This document shows positions 44,111-53,145 of a DNA stretch of 64,000 nt, one piece after another (the first letter of the stretch is position 1; each line of letters starts with the position of its first letter). The position numbers and the translations under genes are program-made. Source of the DNA: Algoriphagus locisalis (GTDB lineage: Bacteria > Bacteroidota > Bacteroidia > Cytophagales > Cyclobacteriaceae); NCBI RefSeq assembly GCF_900116615.1, contig NZ_FPBF01000004.1, positions 248,001-312,000 of the forward strand, given 5' to 3'. The notes beneath the pieces were generated by a model that was given only the letters and a program-made list of their open reading frames with translations, did no database searches and was not told where the DNA came from.

Positions 44111-46840
44111 ATGAAGATTGGGATGATTCTGGTTTTGATTTTACTTAATTTGACTCCACTTGTTTTGGTTGGAGAAGAAGTAGCGAAGCCAAATAAACCC
44201 GAACTCTCCTATTTAAAAAATATTGCCGCAGGAATAGCTGGTCCTACTGAATTATGCATTGTACTCGGCATAGCTACCGGCGAATACAGCATCACAGCAC
44301 CCACTTCAGCGGAATACACCTGGGTATTACAAGACCCTAACGGCAATTCATTTACCATTGCTAAAGGCGGTGCCAACAGTGTAGGAACGATTCAGGTCAG
44401 ATATACAGTCACTGGTACATACCAACTCATTCTAGAAGAGCGATCCAGTCCAAATGCTAGCCCAAACACCTCTACTATTACTGTAGAAGTGAACGAAGGG
44501 CCAGCAATTGTGCTTAAGCCTGATTATCTCCTTTGTGGGGAAAATATCCCCACTCTTCAAGCTCTGGACTCCACAAATCCAGAGTTAGGCAGATATGAAT
44601 TCACTTGGGCGCGGGACGAGGAGTTTACTACTATAGTAAAGCAAGGCGTAGGGGCTGCCGGAAATGAACTTACACCAACTGAAGAAGGATATTATTACGT
44701 AATGCTCAGACCAACCCTAGCAAACTCAGCTTGTATAGCAACCTCAACAACCTATGTTGGCCCTCCAGTAGATTTTGAGTTTGTGCAGAATAAAGAAGAA
44801 ATCTGCGAGGGAGAGTCTGTCAAGATAGAACTGGATACACCTATCAGCGGAGAATGGTGGTATAGAAAACAAGGTGAATCTACCAAAATAACTTTAGGCA
44901 ATACCTATTCAGTTACATTGGGAAGCAGCCAATTTACTGAGCCGGGGATCTACGAAGTAGGGTTCATTGGCAGTGATCAAAATTCTTCTTGCACCTCAGA
45001 AAGAATCACGACAGTCAGACAAAAGGAAGGGCCTAAGTTAGAAACAGCAGATCTAGTGCAGCCTTCAAGCTGCGGGGCAAGTGATGGTTCTTTCCAGATC
45101 ACTGCGGAGAATGACCTGATATCATTAAGAATTGTTGAACTAAACCTGGATTTAGGCCCTCAAGCAGCCGGGACAGAATTAACCATTCCCAACCTTGAGC
45201 CAGGTGTTTATACCATCGAAGCAGCAACTAGTGAGTGTGGTGGATATTTTTTCCATGCGCTCAATCTGCCAGCAGCACCCGACGAAACCGATATAGTAAC
45301 TTTTAAGGAAGAATGCGTGCTGAATGGGATAAATCTGGGCAGGGTGGAAATCACCTTCCCTAATGGAAATGTCAGCGGTGACTACCGGATTTTATCCGGC
45401 AACAGTGGAATCTCCACGACAGGGACTTTGACAAATGAAGATTTCATCGCTGAAGATCTTCCCGGTGGGATTTATTATTTTGACTTTGAGTATTCAGATG
45501 ATTCCTGTCATCCGCTCATTGAGACATTTACCATAGACCGAAGAAGAGATGTTCCTTTCTCTTTGCCAGAAGTAATAGAGCTTTGTGATACCTACGATCT
45601 TTCGCTGAAAAGCAGTTTAAATCTCAACTTCGAACTGACACGACCCGATGGAACGGTGACTTCCGCTACTACAGGAGAGTCTTTCTTACTCTCAGAGGAA
45701 GGTGAATATAGTTTATATATTGAGCCTGTAGATCTCACTGGAGACTACTGCCCTGTGATTCGAGAATTCTCGGTAAACAAGCTGGATTATCAAATTGAAT
45801 TTGGCTATGAAATCATTGATGAAAACTGCCTGGGAGATCAAATATGGGGAGCAGTAATGGAGAACCTTGATATCGAAGACGCAATATTCAGATGGTATAA
45901 TGGCGCAGGAGAAATAGTGGGTCGTTCCCAAGAATTTCGCCCGATCAACTATGGGGAAGTTTATCAGCTCACGGTGCAGCCCAAAGCAACTGCTGCCTGT
46001 AACATCACCCCTTTGGATATCCAATTCAATCAGCCGATTTTGAGTGTTCCTGCGGCGCTTACTTATGAGGAGGAATGCGAGTTGTTTATAGTTAATCTAG
46101 AGGTTCTGGAAAATGAAGAGCTAGTTAAATGGATCGAATGGACTCTCTTTTTGGAAGATGGCAGCAGGGTGGAACTTGATGAAGGAACCGATTTATACGA
46201 AATAACTGACGACAGAATCGGGGTGTACGAAGCAATACTATACCGGGACAAAGAATCCGATGGAAGATGTGAAGTCGCACGGGTAAATATTTCAATTGAA
46301 GAAAGGACAATCACGCCTCCTCCAACCCTTGAGGAATCTTATCCATTTTGCTCCAAGGGAAACGGAATCCCTCCGATTGCTCCAGGTAAATACGAAAGTT
46401 ACTCCTGGCGGTATTTAAATGGAGATGTGGTAGTAGGTACTGATTCTACCTTTTATCCTGCGCAGGCTGGCAACTATGAATTAACCGTGCTCACAGCAGA
46501 AGGCTGTATCTATGAAGAGGAGTTCCGGGTGTATGATGTTTGTGAGATAGACTATGTTTTTCCAAATGCCATGATATTGGATGACCCAGACCGGGACTTT
46601 AGAGTGACCGTTAGTGAAGGAGTTACCGAAGCCGAATTGTATGTGATTAACTCCACTGGAGAATTAATTCACCAAGCCGAAGTATCTGATATAAGTTATC
46701 ATACTCCTATACTGATCTGGGATGGGACAGTTGGCGGAAACCGGGTACCACAGGGCACCTATGCCATAGTTCTAATTATGAGAAACCCAGACTACGGTCT
46801 CAATGAAAAAGTAACAGGATCCTTCTTGGTTTTGGAATAA
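44111..46840 (+). CDS. Secreted T9SS protein with type B sorting domain, 909 residues
   Basis: The third and shortest of the tandem paralogs. The signal peptide starts at the ATG 44111 (KIGMILVLILLNLTPLVLV); a TTG at 44075 would add 12 residues, and the TTTGATTCCC there matches the sequence at the start of the preceding gene. The body has Ig-like modules (EGPAIVLKPDYLLCG, SSCGASDGSFQI, FSLPEVIELCDTYDLS at about 483-633) also seen in the other two proteins. The C-terminus (YVFPNAMILDDPDRDF, LIWDGTVGGNRVPQGTYAIVL) is the CHU_C-type sorting domain for T9SS export. Confidence 0.9.
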   Translation: MKIGMILVLILLNLTPLVLVGEEVAKPNKPELSYLKNIAAGIAGPTELCIVLGIATGEYSITAPTSAEYTWVLQDPNGNSFTIAKGGANSVGTIQVRYTVTGTYQLILEERSSPNASPNTSTITVEVNEGPAIVLKPDYLLCGENIPTLQALDSTNPELGRYEFTWARDEEFTTIVKQGVGAAGNELTPTEEGYYYVMLRPTLANSACIATSTTYVGPPVDFEFVQNKEEICEGESVKIELDTPISGEWWYRKQGESTKITLGNTYSVTLGSSQFTEPGIYEVGFIGSDQNSSCTSERITTVRQKEGPKLETADLVQPSSCGASDGSFQITAENDLISLRIVELNLDLGPQAAGTELTIPNLEPGVYTIEAATSECGGYFFHALNLPAAPDETDIVTFKEECVLNGINLGRVEITFPNGNVSGDYRILSGNSGISTTGTLTNEDFIAEDLPGGIYYFDFEYSDDSCHPLIETFTIDRRRDVPFSLPEVIELCDTYDLSLKSSLNLNFELTRPDGTVTSATTGESFLLSEEGEYSLYIEPVDLTGDYCPVIREFSVNKLDYQIEFGYEIIDENCLGDQIWGAVMENLDIEDAIFRWYNGAGEIVGRSQEFRPINYGEVYQLTVQPKATAACNITPLDIQFNQPILSVPAALTYEEECELFIVNLEVLENEELVKWIEWTLFLEDGSRVELDEGTDLYEITDDRIGVYEAILYRDKESDGRCEVARVNISIEERTITPPPTLEESYPFCSKGNGIPPIAPGKYESYSWRYLNGDVVVGTDSTFYPAQAGNYELTVLTAEGCIYEEEFRVYDVCEIDYVFPNAMILDDPDRDFRVTVSEGVTEAELYVINSTGELIHQAEVSDISYHTPILIWDGTVGGNRVPQGTYAIVLIMRNPDYGLNEKVTGSFLVLE

Positions 46841-46954
46841 AGGGCATTTCCAATGAACATTTTTTATTAGTGGGAAAGTGGAATGCAATATTTTCCCTAT
46901 TTTTCCACCTTTAGAAATCTATTGTTCACAACCCAAAATTCAAAAACCTATCAT

Positions 46955-48181
46955 ATGACACAAACAATCAACAGAAGTGCGCTCTTCAATGGAAGCTGTT
47001 TTGCGCTAATTACCACAGGCTTATCTTTTTCCATTAGAGCTGGGATTCTATCTCAGCTGGGCGCGGAATTCAATCTTTCTGGAGAGCAACTTGGACTTAT
47101 TAATTCCATGTGGTTCTTTGGTTTTCCAATCTCTATGATCATTGGAGGTATTTTCTACCATTCAATTGGCCCAAAGAACATCATGAAGATTGCATTTGTG
47201 ATGCATACGCTTGGAGTTTTACTTACCATTTTCGCAGGTGGATATGTTGGGTTGCTAATTTCTATGCTTTGTATCGGGCTTGGAACAGGCTGTACTGAAG
47301 CTGCTTGTAACCCAATGATTGCTGACATGTATTCTGGAGTAAAAGTAGATAAGATGCTTAACCGGTTTCATATGTGGTTTCCTGGTGGGATAGTGATGGG
47401 AGCTTTGATTTCGAAATTTATGACAATCATGGAACTTGGATGGCAAGCCCAAATGGCAGTAATTATGATTCCTGCCATTACCTATTTTATTTTGTTCTAC
47501 GGTAAGAAATTCCCAGAATCAAAAGTTGATGAGGCGACTTCCCTTGGTAGCAACCTAAAAGCCATGTTTTCTCCACTCTATTTATTCCTGATTGTGTGCA
47601 TGGCCTTGACAGCTATTTCTGAGTTTGGACCTGGACAGTGGGTTGAAGTAATTCTGGGAAGTAGTGGAGCAGATCCAATGATTATCCTAGCGCTGACCGC
47701 TGGTTTAGTAACAATTTTAAGGTTCTTCGCTGGTCCAGTTGTAGGATCTTTAGGTCAAACAGGAGTCTTATTAGGAGGTGCGGTATTTACTGCTTTAGGA
47801 ATTTACCTATTTAGTGTTGTCACAGGGCCGATTGCCTATTTAGCTGCAATAATCTATGCCTTAGGGTATGCTTACTTCTGGCCAGTCATGGTAGGTGCGG
47901 TAGCCAAGAGAGTTCCCTTAAGTAGTGCGTTAGGCATGTCTGTAATCGGAGCAGTTGGAATGTTTTCTTCTGGGATATTTCAACCTATAATTGGTAATTG
48001 GATTGATAATTCAACTATTGACAACACCGCAAAAGGTCTAACAGGTGAAGCCTTACAGCTTGCAACTGGACAAGATACACTTCAGAAAATGATGATATTC
48101 CCAATCATTTTGATTGTTTTATTTACCATATTTTACTTCTGGCAAAAAGGAAAGAACTATTCAGGAGCATCCGCTCACTAA
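46955..48181 (+). CDS. MFS transporter
   Basis: A 408-residue polytopic protein with twelve predicted hydrophobic segments. Major facilitator signs are the first-helix cluster LNGSCFALITTGLSFSIRAGI, the loop FWMFGFPISMIIGG-like stretch with GIFYHSIGPKNIM (the G-x-L/x-x-D/R-G-type motif A counterpart) and an intracellular middle loop ending FPESKVDEATSL. It resembles sugar/anion transporters of Bacteroidota, but the substrate is unknown. The ATG at 46955 was chosen over a non-ATG reading from 46883. The 1001-residue cytochrome lipoprotein follows after a terminator, so they need not be co-transcribed. Confidence 0.87.
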   Translation: MTQTINRSALFNGSCFALITTGLSFSIRAGILSQLGAEFNLSGEQLGLINSMWFFGFPISMIIGGIFYHSIGPKNIMKIAFVMHTLGVLLTIFAGGYVGLLISMLCIGLGTGCTEAACNPMIADMYSGVKVDKMLNRFHMWFPGGIVMGALISKFMTIMELGWQAQMAVIMIPAITYFILFYGKKFPESKVDEATSLGSNLKAMFSPLYLFLIVCMALTAISEFGPGQWVEVILGSSGADPMIILALTAGLVTILRFFAGPVVGSLGQTGVLLGGAVFTALGIYLFSVVTGPIAYLAAIIYALGYAYFWPVMVGAVAKRVPLSSALGMSVIGAVGMFSSGIFQPIIGNWIDNSTIDNTAKGLTGEALQLATGQDTLQKMMIFPIILIVLFTIFYFWQKGKNYSGASAH

Positions 48182-48187
48182 ACTTAA

Positions 48188-48218
48188 AAAAAGCAGCTTT
48201 CGGGCTGCTTTTTTTTGG
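48188..48218 (+). terminator. Rho-independent terminator after the MFS gene
   Basis: AAGCAGC (48191-48197) pairs with GCTGCTT (48204-48210) over a TTTCGG loop and runs into a long T tract. Confidence 0.87.
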
Positions 48219-48326
48219 CTTCAATTCTTTTATGTGAATTCTCTAATGTGAGGAATCCAGTTCATATTTAGATACTTTTCCTTAATTTGAATCTCATATC
48301 TTGAAACCCTATTAACCTCTTACCTT

Positions 48327-51300
48327 ATGTTTAAGAAATTTACTGTGATAAGTCTGCTGGGACTTTTACTTTTTTCCTGCGAGAAAAAACAAACAGCACT
48401 TACAGATGAAGAATACTCCAAGCTCACTGACGAGCAAAAAAGATTACCTGAACACGCAGTAGACGGAATTGTAGTGGCAGACGATCGCTTAGAACTAACC
48501 CTTTTCGCCTCAGAACCTATGATGTCCAATCCTACCAACATGGACATTGATGATCGAGGAAGAGTCTGGATAGCTGAAGCATATAATTATCGCACTACTC
48601 TTAATCCAAGGAACCCCACTCGTGCCGAAGGTGATAGAATCCTGATCATGGAAGACACCGACGGTGATGGGGTCGCAGATGAATCTAAAGTTTTTTATCA
48701 AGGAAATGATATCAATGCTGCTTTGGGAATTGCTGTGCTTGGTGACAAAGTGTATGTTTCTGTAAGCCCTTATGTCTATGTTTTCACAGATGCTGATAGA
48801 GACGACGTTCCTGAGAAAAAAGAGATTCTATTTGAAGGAGTAGGCGGTGAGCAACATGACCATGGTATGCACTCTTTCAACTTTGGCCCCGACGGAAAAT
48901 TGTATTTCAATTATGGTAATGAAGGCAAGGGAATTCATTATGCAGATGGTTCTCCAATTCTGGATCCTCTGGGCAGACCTGTAAATAGCGAAACTCAGCC
49001 CTATCGTGAAGGAATGGTTTTTCGTATGAATCCCGACGGATCAGACGTGGAAGTGCTTGGTTGGAACTTTAGAAACAACTACGAAGTCGCCACCGACAGC
49101 TACGGTAGAATGTGGCAATCCGATAATGATGACGATGGTAACCGAAGTACTCGGATCAACTACGTGATGGATTACGGAAACTACGGTTTCAAAGACGAAA
49201 TGACTGGAGCCGATTGGAGAGCCAGAAGAATCAATATGGAAGACTCCGTGTATCAACAGCACTGGCACCTGAATGACCCGGGCGTGGTACCTAATTTACT
49301 TCAAACCTATGCCGGTTCACCAACAGGAATCTTGGTATATGAAGGCAAACTACTTCCTGAAGAATATCAAAACCAAGTAATCCACTCAGATGCAGGACCA
49401 AATATTGTAAGAGCATATCCAACAGTTCCTTCAGGTGCAGGATTCGATGCAAAAATCATCAATCTCTTAGACGGAAATCCTAGAGACAATTGGTTTAGAC
49501 CTTCGGATGTCACCGTTGCTCCTGACGGCTCTTTATTTATTTCCGATTGGTATGACCCAGGCGTAGGCGGCCATGCCATGGGAGATTTGGACAAAGGAAG
49601 AATCTACAGGCTTGCACCTAAAGACACTGATTATGAAGTAAGCAAGCCAGATTATACAAGCATTTCTTCTCTAATTAATTTACTCCAAAGTCCAAATCGG
49701 GCGACACACTTCAAAGCTTTTATGGCTTTGGTAGAAAAAGGTGAGGAAGCCAAAGATGCACTAGAAACATTATATGCAGAAGGTGAAAGTAGAATGAAGG
49801 CAAGAGCTTTCTGGGTTCTTACCAAACTGCCAAACGGCAACGATTACATTAAAACCGCGGCATCAGATTCAGATGAAAACATCAGAGTAGCAGCTTTGCG
49901 TGCTTACAGAAATAATAAAATGAGCGATATCTCCTTCTTATTGGAAATGGCAAGCGATGAATCCGCGCAAGTACGCAGGGAGGTAGCCTTAGCTATTCGA
50001 TACAAGTCAAGTCCTGAAGTGTGGCAGAAGCTCACCGAAGGATATGAGAGTGGCGATCGCTGGTATTTGGAGGCTTTAGGAATTGCAGCTGAAGGATTTT
50101 GGGATGATTACTTACCCAACTACCTAAAGGCAGTTGGTTCTGGATGGATGGAAAGCCAGGAGGCAAAAGATATTGTTTGGAGATCCCGTGCCTCGAATAC
50201 AGCAGAGTTACTAGGTAAAATAATCCTTTCACAACCAGGCCGAAACAATCAACCCTACTATCGTGCGCTAGACTTCCAATCTCCACAAGCAAAAAACCAA
50301 ACGCTAAAATCACTTTTGGCAAATGCTCCTGAGGAAGATCAATTAATCATTTTGAGACAGATCAGCTTTGATCCTCAAAATCCAGACAATCAAATCCTAA
50401 GCCTTGCCAGACAAACTGCCGGCAGCATCGCGGATGACAGAGACTTTATGGATATTGTCAGCAAATATAATTTGACAGACCAGAAAGACCGATTAGAAAA
50501 ATTGGTTTACCAATCAGATAGCAGACAGCATTCGCAGATGGCGGCAAACATTTACGCCTCTATTTATGGCATGACAGCTATCCAAGCATCTTTTGCTGAT
50601 ACAGACCAAGCCAATGCCATCAACTCAATTGAGAAGTTCGGCACTATTGATAACGAAGAAATGGCAAAAGCACTTTCGGAAATTTACCTGGATGAAACCA
50701 AGCCATTGGAAATAAGAACTGCAGCAGCGGAAGCTGCAAGAGGCTACAATTCTGAACCTTACCTTTGGGAGCTCGCCAAAGCAGATAAAATCCCTGCAGA
50801 CTTGCTTCCTATTGTAAAGAAAATCCTTCTTTCCTCCTGGAATGGAAATATTAGAGCTGAAGCAAATGAGAAATTCGGAAACGACACCGCCTCCAGCGTG
50901 GACCTTCCAAAGCTGTTGACACAGCAGGGAGATGTTGAAAAGGGACTTCTACTTGCAGACAATTATTGTCTTTCCTGCCACAAAATCGGTGAGAAAGGGA
51001 TTGACTTTGGACCTGGGCTCACTGAAATCGGAGACAAACTTTCTAAAGAAGGGCTTTTCAATGCCATCTTAAACCCTTCCGAAGGCATGGGGTTTGGCTA
51101 TGAAACCCAATTGGTAAAAATGAAAGACGGCACGCAATTTACCTGCATTGTCAATTCCAAAACAGAAAATGATTTGGTGGTGAAACTAGTTGGAACTGCT
51201 GAACAAAAGATTTACAAGCTGGCAGACGTTGAGAGCGTCACGCAGTTAGATGAATCACTTATGCCAAAATTCCCGCTTTCAGAGACTGAACTCGTTGATT

Positions 51301-51332
51301 TGGTTAGTTACTTGGAAACGCTCAGGAAATAA
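48327..51332 (+). CDS. PVC-type heme-binding propeller/HEAT/cytochrome c lipoprotein
   Basis: A 1001-residue lipoprotein (signal with lipobox LFSC). Residues about 50-400 are a beta-propeller of the membrane-bound dehydrogenase type (NMDIDDRGRVWIAEAYNYR, EDTDGDGVADES, the GEQHDHGMHSFNFGPDGKLYF and VAPDGSLFISDWYDPGVGG motifs). About 420-830 are HEAT-like helical repeats (SSLINLLQSPNRATHFKA, REVALAIRYKSS). The C-terminus has a single cytochrome c fold with CLSCH (C881, C884, H885) and a late methionine as candidate axial ligand. Such proteins occur with sugar- and polymer-degrading genes in Planctomycetes and Bacteroidota and are thought to oxidise a sugar or alcohol, passing electrons to the heme. 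Confidence 0.92.
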   Translation: MFKKFTVISLLGLLLFSCEKKQTALTDEEYSKLTDEQKRLPEHAVDGIVVADDRLELTLFASEPMMSNPTNMDIDDRGRVWIAEAYNYRTTLNPRNPTRAEGDRILIMEDTDGDGVADESKVFYQGNDINAALGIAVLGDKVYVSVSPYVYVFTDADRDDVPEKKEILFEGVGGEQHDHGMHSFNFGPDGKLYFNYGNEGKGIHYADGSPILDPLGRPVNSETQPYREGMVFRMNPDGSDVEVLGWNFRNNYEVATDSYGRMWQSDNDDDGNRSTRINYVMDYGNYGFKDEMTGADWRARRINMEDSVYQQHWHLNDPGVVPNLLQTYAGSPTGILVYEGKLLPEEYQNQVIHSDAGPNIVRAYPTVPSGAGFDAKIINLLDGNPRDNWFRPSDVTVAPDGSLFISDWYDPGVGGHAMGDLDKGRIYRLAPKDTDYEVSKPDYTSISSLINLLQSPNRATHFKAFMALVEKGEEAKDALETLYAEGESRMKARAFWVLTKLPNGNDYIKTAASDSDENIRVAALRAYRNNKMSDISFLLEMASDESAQVRREVALAIRYKSSPEVWQKLTEGYESGDRWYLEALGIAAEGFWDDYLPNYLKAVGSGWMESQEAKDIVWRSRASNTAELLGKIILSQPGRNNQPYYRALDFQSPQAKNQTLKSLLANAPEEDQLIILRQISFDPQNPDNQILSLARQTAGSIADDRDFMDIVSKYNLTDQKDRLEKLVYQSDSRQHSQMAANIYASIYGMTAIQASFADTDQANAINSIEKFGTIDNEEMAKALSEIYLDETKPLEIRTAAAEAARGYNSEPYLWELAKADKIPADLLPIVKKILLSSWNGNIRAEANEKFGNDTASSVDLPKLLTQQGDVEKGLLLADNYCLSCHKIGEKGIDFGPGLTEIGDKLSKEGLFNAILNPSEGMGFGYETQLVKMKDGTQFTCIVNSKTENDLVVKLVGTAEQKIYKLADVESVTQLDESLMPKFPLSETELVDLVSYLETLRK

Positions 51333-51354
51333 TATTTGAGTTATTTCTCTCCCA

Positions 51355-51390
51355 AATCCCAGCTTGTGAAAATAGGCTGGGATTTTGTTT
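51355..51390 (+). terminator. Rho-independent terminator after the cytochrome lipoprotein gene
   Basis: AATCCCAGC (51355-51363) and GCTGGGATT (51376-51384) form a perfect 9-bp stem with a 12-nt loop, followed by TTGTTT. Confidence 0.85.
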
Positions 51391-51471
51391 GAAGTGCTTT
51401 TATACTAAAACCAAATTTGACAAAAACTAAAGGTCTGTAAAAACGTCTTAAAAGTTTGATTGGAATTATTA

Positions 51472-51479
51472 TAACTTTG
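51472..51479 (+). promoter_or_regulatory. Candidate -7 box of the mntA-hepT pair
   Basis: TAACTTTG is an exact TAnnTTTG match and ends 7 bases before the mntA ATG at 51487, so the transcript would be leaderless or nearly so. A TTTG lies at 51455-51458, but 13 bases is shorter than the usual spacing. Confidence 0.45.
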
Positions 51480-51486
51480 AAAAGCT

Positions 51487-51795
51487 ATGATCCCAATGAT
51501 TAAAAAGAAACTCCAGCAAATTGAAACTTTGTGTAAGCAGCACAAAGTGGATTCATTTGCCCTTTTTGGATCAGCTGCAAGCGGGGAATTTGATCACTCT
51601 AGTGACTTAGATTTTCTAGTGAAATTTTCCAACACTATCGAAATTCTAGATTACGCGGACAACTACTTTGATTTTTTGGGGAATTTAGAAAAGCTCTTTG
51701 ATATGCCAATTGATTTGGTCTCAGAAAAATCGCTGAAAAACCCAATTCTTATCCAGGAAATAAACAAGTCAAAAATCCGGCTTTATGAATGCTAA
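51487..51795 (+). CDS. mntA: MNT-type nucleotidyltransferase antitoxin (MntA)
   Basis: A 102-residue minimal nucleotidyltransferase. The catalytic motif GSX10DXD is complete: G28, S29, then ten residues to D40 and D42 (GSAASGEF, then DHSSDLDFLV), with a third acidic residue, D76, in MPIDLVSE. In the MntA/HepT system the antitoxin transfers AMP residues to a tyrosine of the HEPN toxin and so blocks its RNase activity. It overlaps hepT by 11 bases. Because such enzymes are stable, the module differs from classical labile-antitoxin systems. The start ATG follows a promoter-like box directly; an alternative ATG at 51496 (MIKKK) would also work. Confidence 0.9.
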   Translation: MIPMIKKKLQQIETLCKQHKVDSFALFGSAASGEFDHSSDLDFLVKFSNTIEILDYADNYFDFLGNLEKLFDMPIDLVSEKSLKNPILIQEINKSKIRLYEC

Positions 51796-52123
51796 GGATT
51801 TAAAATACATTTTGGATATTCAAAGTATCATTGAAGAATTAGAGATTATCAAAAACCGAGTAAGCAATAACTTCATTAACTACAAAAATGATTTTATTGT
51901 GAAAAGAGCAGTAGAACGGGATCTGGAGATCATAGGGGAAGCTGTCAGAAAACTTACTGAGCAAAATCCAAACATGGCGTTATCTTCCATTAAAAAAATA
52001 ATAGGACTAAGGAATATGATAAGTCATGCATATGATTCTATTGATAATGAACTGATTTGGGCAATTATTCAAAAGGACATACCTATTTTAAATGACAAAA
52101 TTAAAAAATTAAGAGATAACTAA
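51785..52123 (+). CDS. hepT: HEPN-domain RNase toxin (HepT)
   Basis: A 112-residue helical HEPN protein (DUF86 family). The active-site motif RX4HXY is exact: R76-NMIS-H81-A-Y83 in LRNMISHAYDSI. R and H are the RNase residues, and the Tyr matches the residue AMP-modified by MntA in characterised systems. DLEIIGEAVRKL is the typical second-helix motif. It overlaps the antitoxin gene by 11 bases. The metallo-beta-lactamase starts 18 bases after its stop, and no terminator was seen between them, so all three could share a transcript. RNase action on tRNA or mRNA is inference from the family. Confidence 0.9.
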   Translation: MNAKDLKYILDIQSIIEELEIIKNRVSNNFINYKNDFIVKRAVERDLEIIGEAVRKLTEQNPNMALSSIKKIIGLRNMISHAYDSIDNELIWAIIQKDIPILNDKIKKLRDN

Positions 52124-52141
52124 AACATAGATAAAACTCTG

Positions 52142-52888
52142 ATGAAGCGCTTTTTTACACACACATTTTTTTTGCTTTTACTCTCAGTGACTCTGGCATA
52201 TTCTCAACACAATGACTTAATCTACAATTCCGAAACCCTCCAAATTCAGCAAATCAGCCCAAACACATTCGTCCATGTTAGTTATTTGAATACTGATGAT
52301 TTTGGAAAAGTGGCCTGCAATGGAATGATCGTTATCAATGAGGGCGAGGCCTTGGTTTTTGACACACCGGCAAATGATGAAGCAAGCCTGGAATTAATCA
52401 ATTGGATAGAAAAAGATCATAAAGCAAAGGTCAAAGGAGTAGTTGCAACTCATTTTCACTGGGATTGTCTGGGTGGATTGAATGAGTTTCATGCTAAAGG
52501 AATACCATCGTATGCTTCCTCCAAAACCATTGACTTGGCAAAAGCTGCTGGCTATCCCCTTCCTGAAATTGGTTTCAAAAAGAAAATGAGCCTTAAAGCA
52601 GGTGATCTAAAAGTGACAAATCAATTCTTTGGAGAAGGACATACGAAAGACAACTTCGTGGCCTATGTCCCGTCAGACAAAGTCATTTTCGGAGGATGTA
52701 TGATCAAAGCGCTAGGTGCCGGAAATGGAAACCTCGAAGATGCCAATGTAGCCGAATGGTCTACGACAGTGAGAAAGGTGAAATCAGCTTTTCCAAAGGC
52801 TGAACTAGTAATCCCGGGTCATGGGGAAATTGGAGGAACAGAGTTGTTGGATTATACGGCGGAGATGTTTGAGAAGCAGGGCAAATAA
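52142..52888 (+). CDS. Subclass B1 metallo-beta-lactamase
   Basis: A 248-residue exported enzyme (signal peptide about 1-21, ending AYSQ) of the B1 metallo-beta-lactamase type, which hydrolyses penicillins, cephalosporins and carbapenems. The zinc site is complete: Zn1 His104 and His106 of THFHWD with His167 (GEGHTKDN), and Zn2 Asp108, Cys186 (GGCMIK) and His227 (IPGHGEIGG). Lys189 after the Cys and an Asn in the following GNGNLED loop fit B1 substrate contacts. The overall order matches chromosomal B1 enzymes of Bacteroidota such as CfiA-, BlaB- or IND-type, but which lineage cannot be said by eye. It starts 18 bases downstream of hepT. Confidence 0.93.
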   Translation: MKRFFTHTFFLLLLSVTLAYSQHNDLIYNSETLQIQQISPNTFVHVSYLNTDDFGKVACNGMIVINEGEALVFDTPANDEASLELINWIEKDHKAKVKGVVATHFHWDCLGGLNEFHAKGIPSYASSKTIDLAKAAGYPLPEIGFKKKMSLKAGDLKVTNQFFGEGHTKDNFVAYVPSDKVIFGGCMIKALGAGNGNLEDANVAEWSTTVRKVKSAFPKAELVIPGHGEIGGTELLDYTAEMFEKQGK

Positions 52889-52944
52889 CTTTAAAAATAT
52901 GAATACCCGCAATCTGGCCAGTAGCAGAAATTTCTATGCTAACC

Positions 52945-52981
52945 CGGTCAGAAGACCGAAGACGTCCCGATGGCTATCGGG
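52945..52981. repeat. Paired hairpins with CCCGAT…ATCGGG element
   Basis: CGGTC-agaa-GACCG (52945-52958) is followed by CCCGAT-ggct-ATCGGG (52966-52981). The second resembles the CCCGATAGCTATCGGG-type dispersed palindromes found between genes in many Bacteroidota. It lies just past the metallo-beta-lactamase gene; neither hairpin has a T tract. Confidence 0.55.
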
Positions 52982-53045
52982 AGACAGAAGCGGCCAAATT
53001 GATAGTGTTAAGTAAACTCAATTTCACTTAAGCTTAATTCCTACC

Positions 53046-53089
53046 TGTGTGCTCTGTCTAATTCTCTTTGAACTCAGCGGTTAAAATAG
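53046..53089. repeat. Degenerate 'ctctgt…actcagcggttaaa' intergenic repeat
   Basis: GTGTGCTCTGT followed by CTTTGAACTCAGCGGTTAAAA is a decayed copy of a sequence type dispersed between genes in Bacteroidota. It lies in the gap between convergent genes, beside the CCCGAT hairpin. No coding frame is credible. Confidence 0.45.
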
Positions 53090-53124
53090 TAAAAAAGCCC
53101 TCACAGATATCCGCAAGGGCTTTC
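53090..53124 (-). terminator. Rho-independent terminator after the phosphoesterase gene
   Basis: On the minus strand AAAGCCCT (53123-53116) pairs with AGGGCTTT (53101-53094), followed by TTTACTATTTT. It ends the SusCD/phosphoesterase transcript. Confidence 0.82.
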
Positions 53125-53145
53125 CAATTTCAAACCATAATTAAT

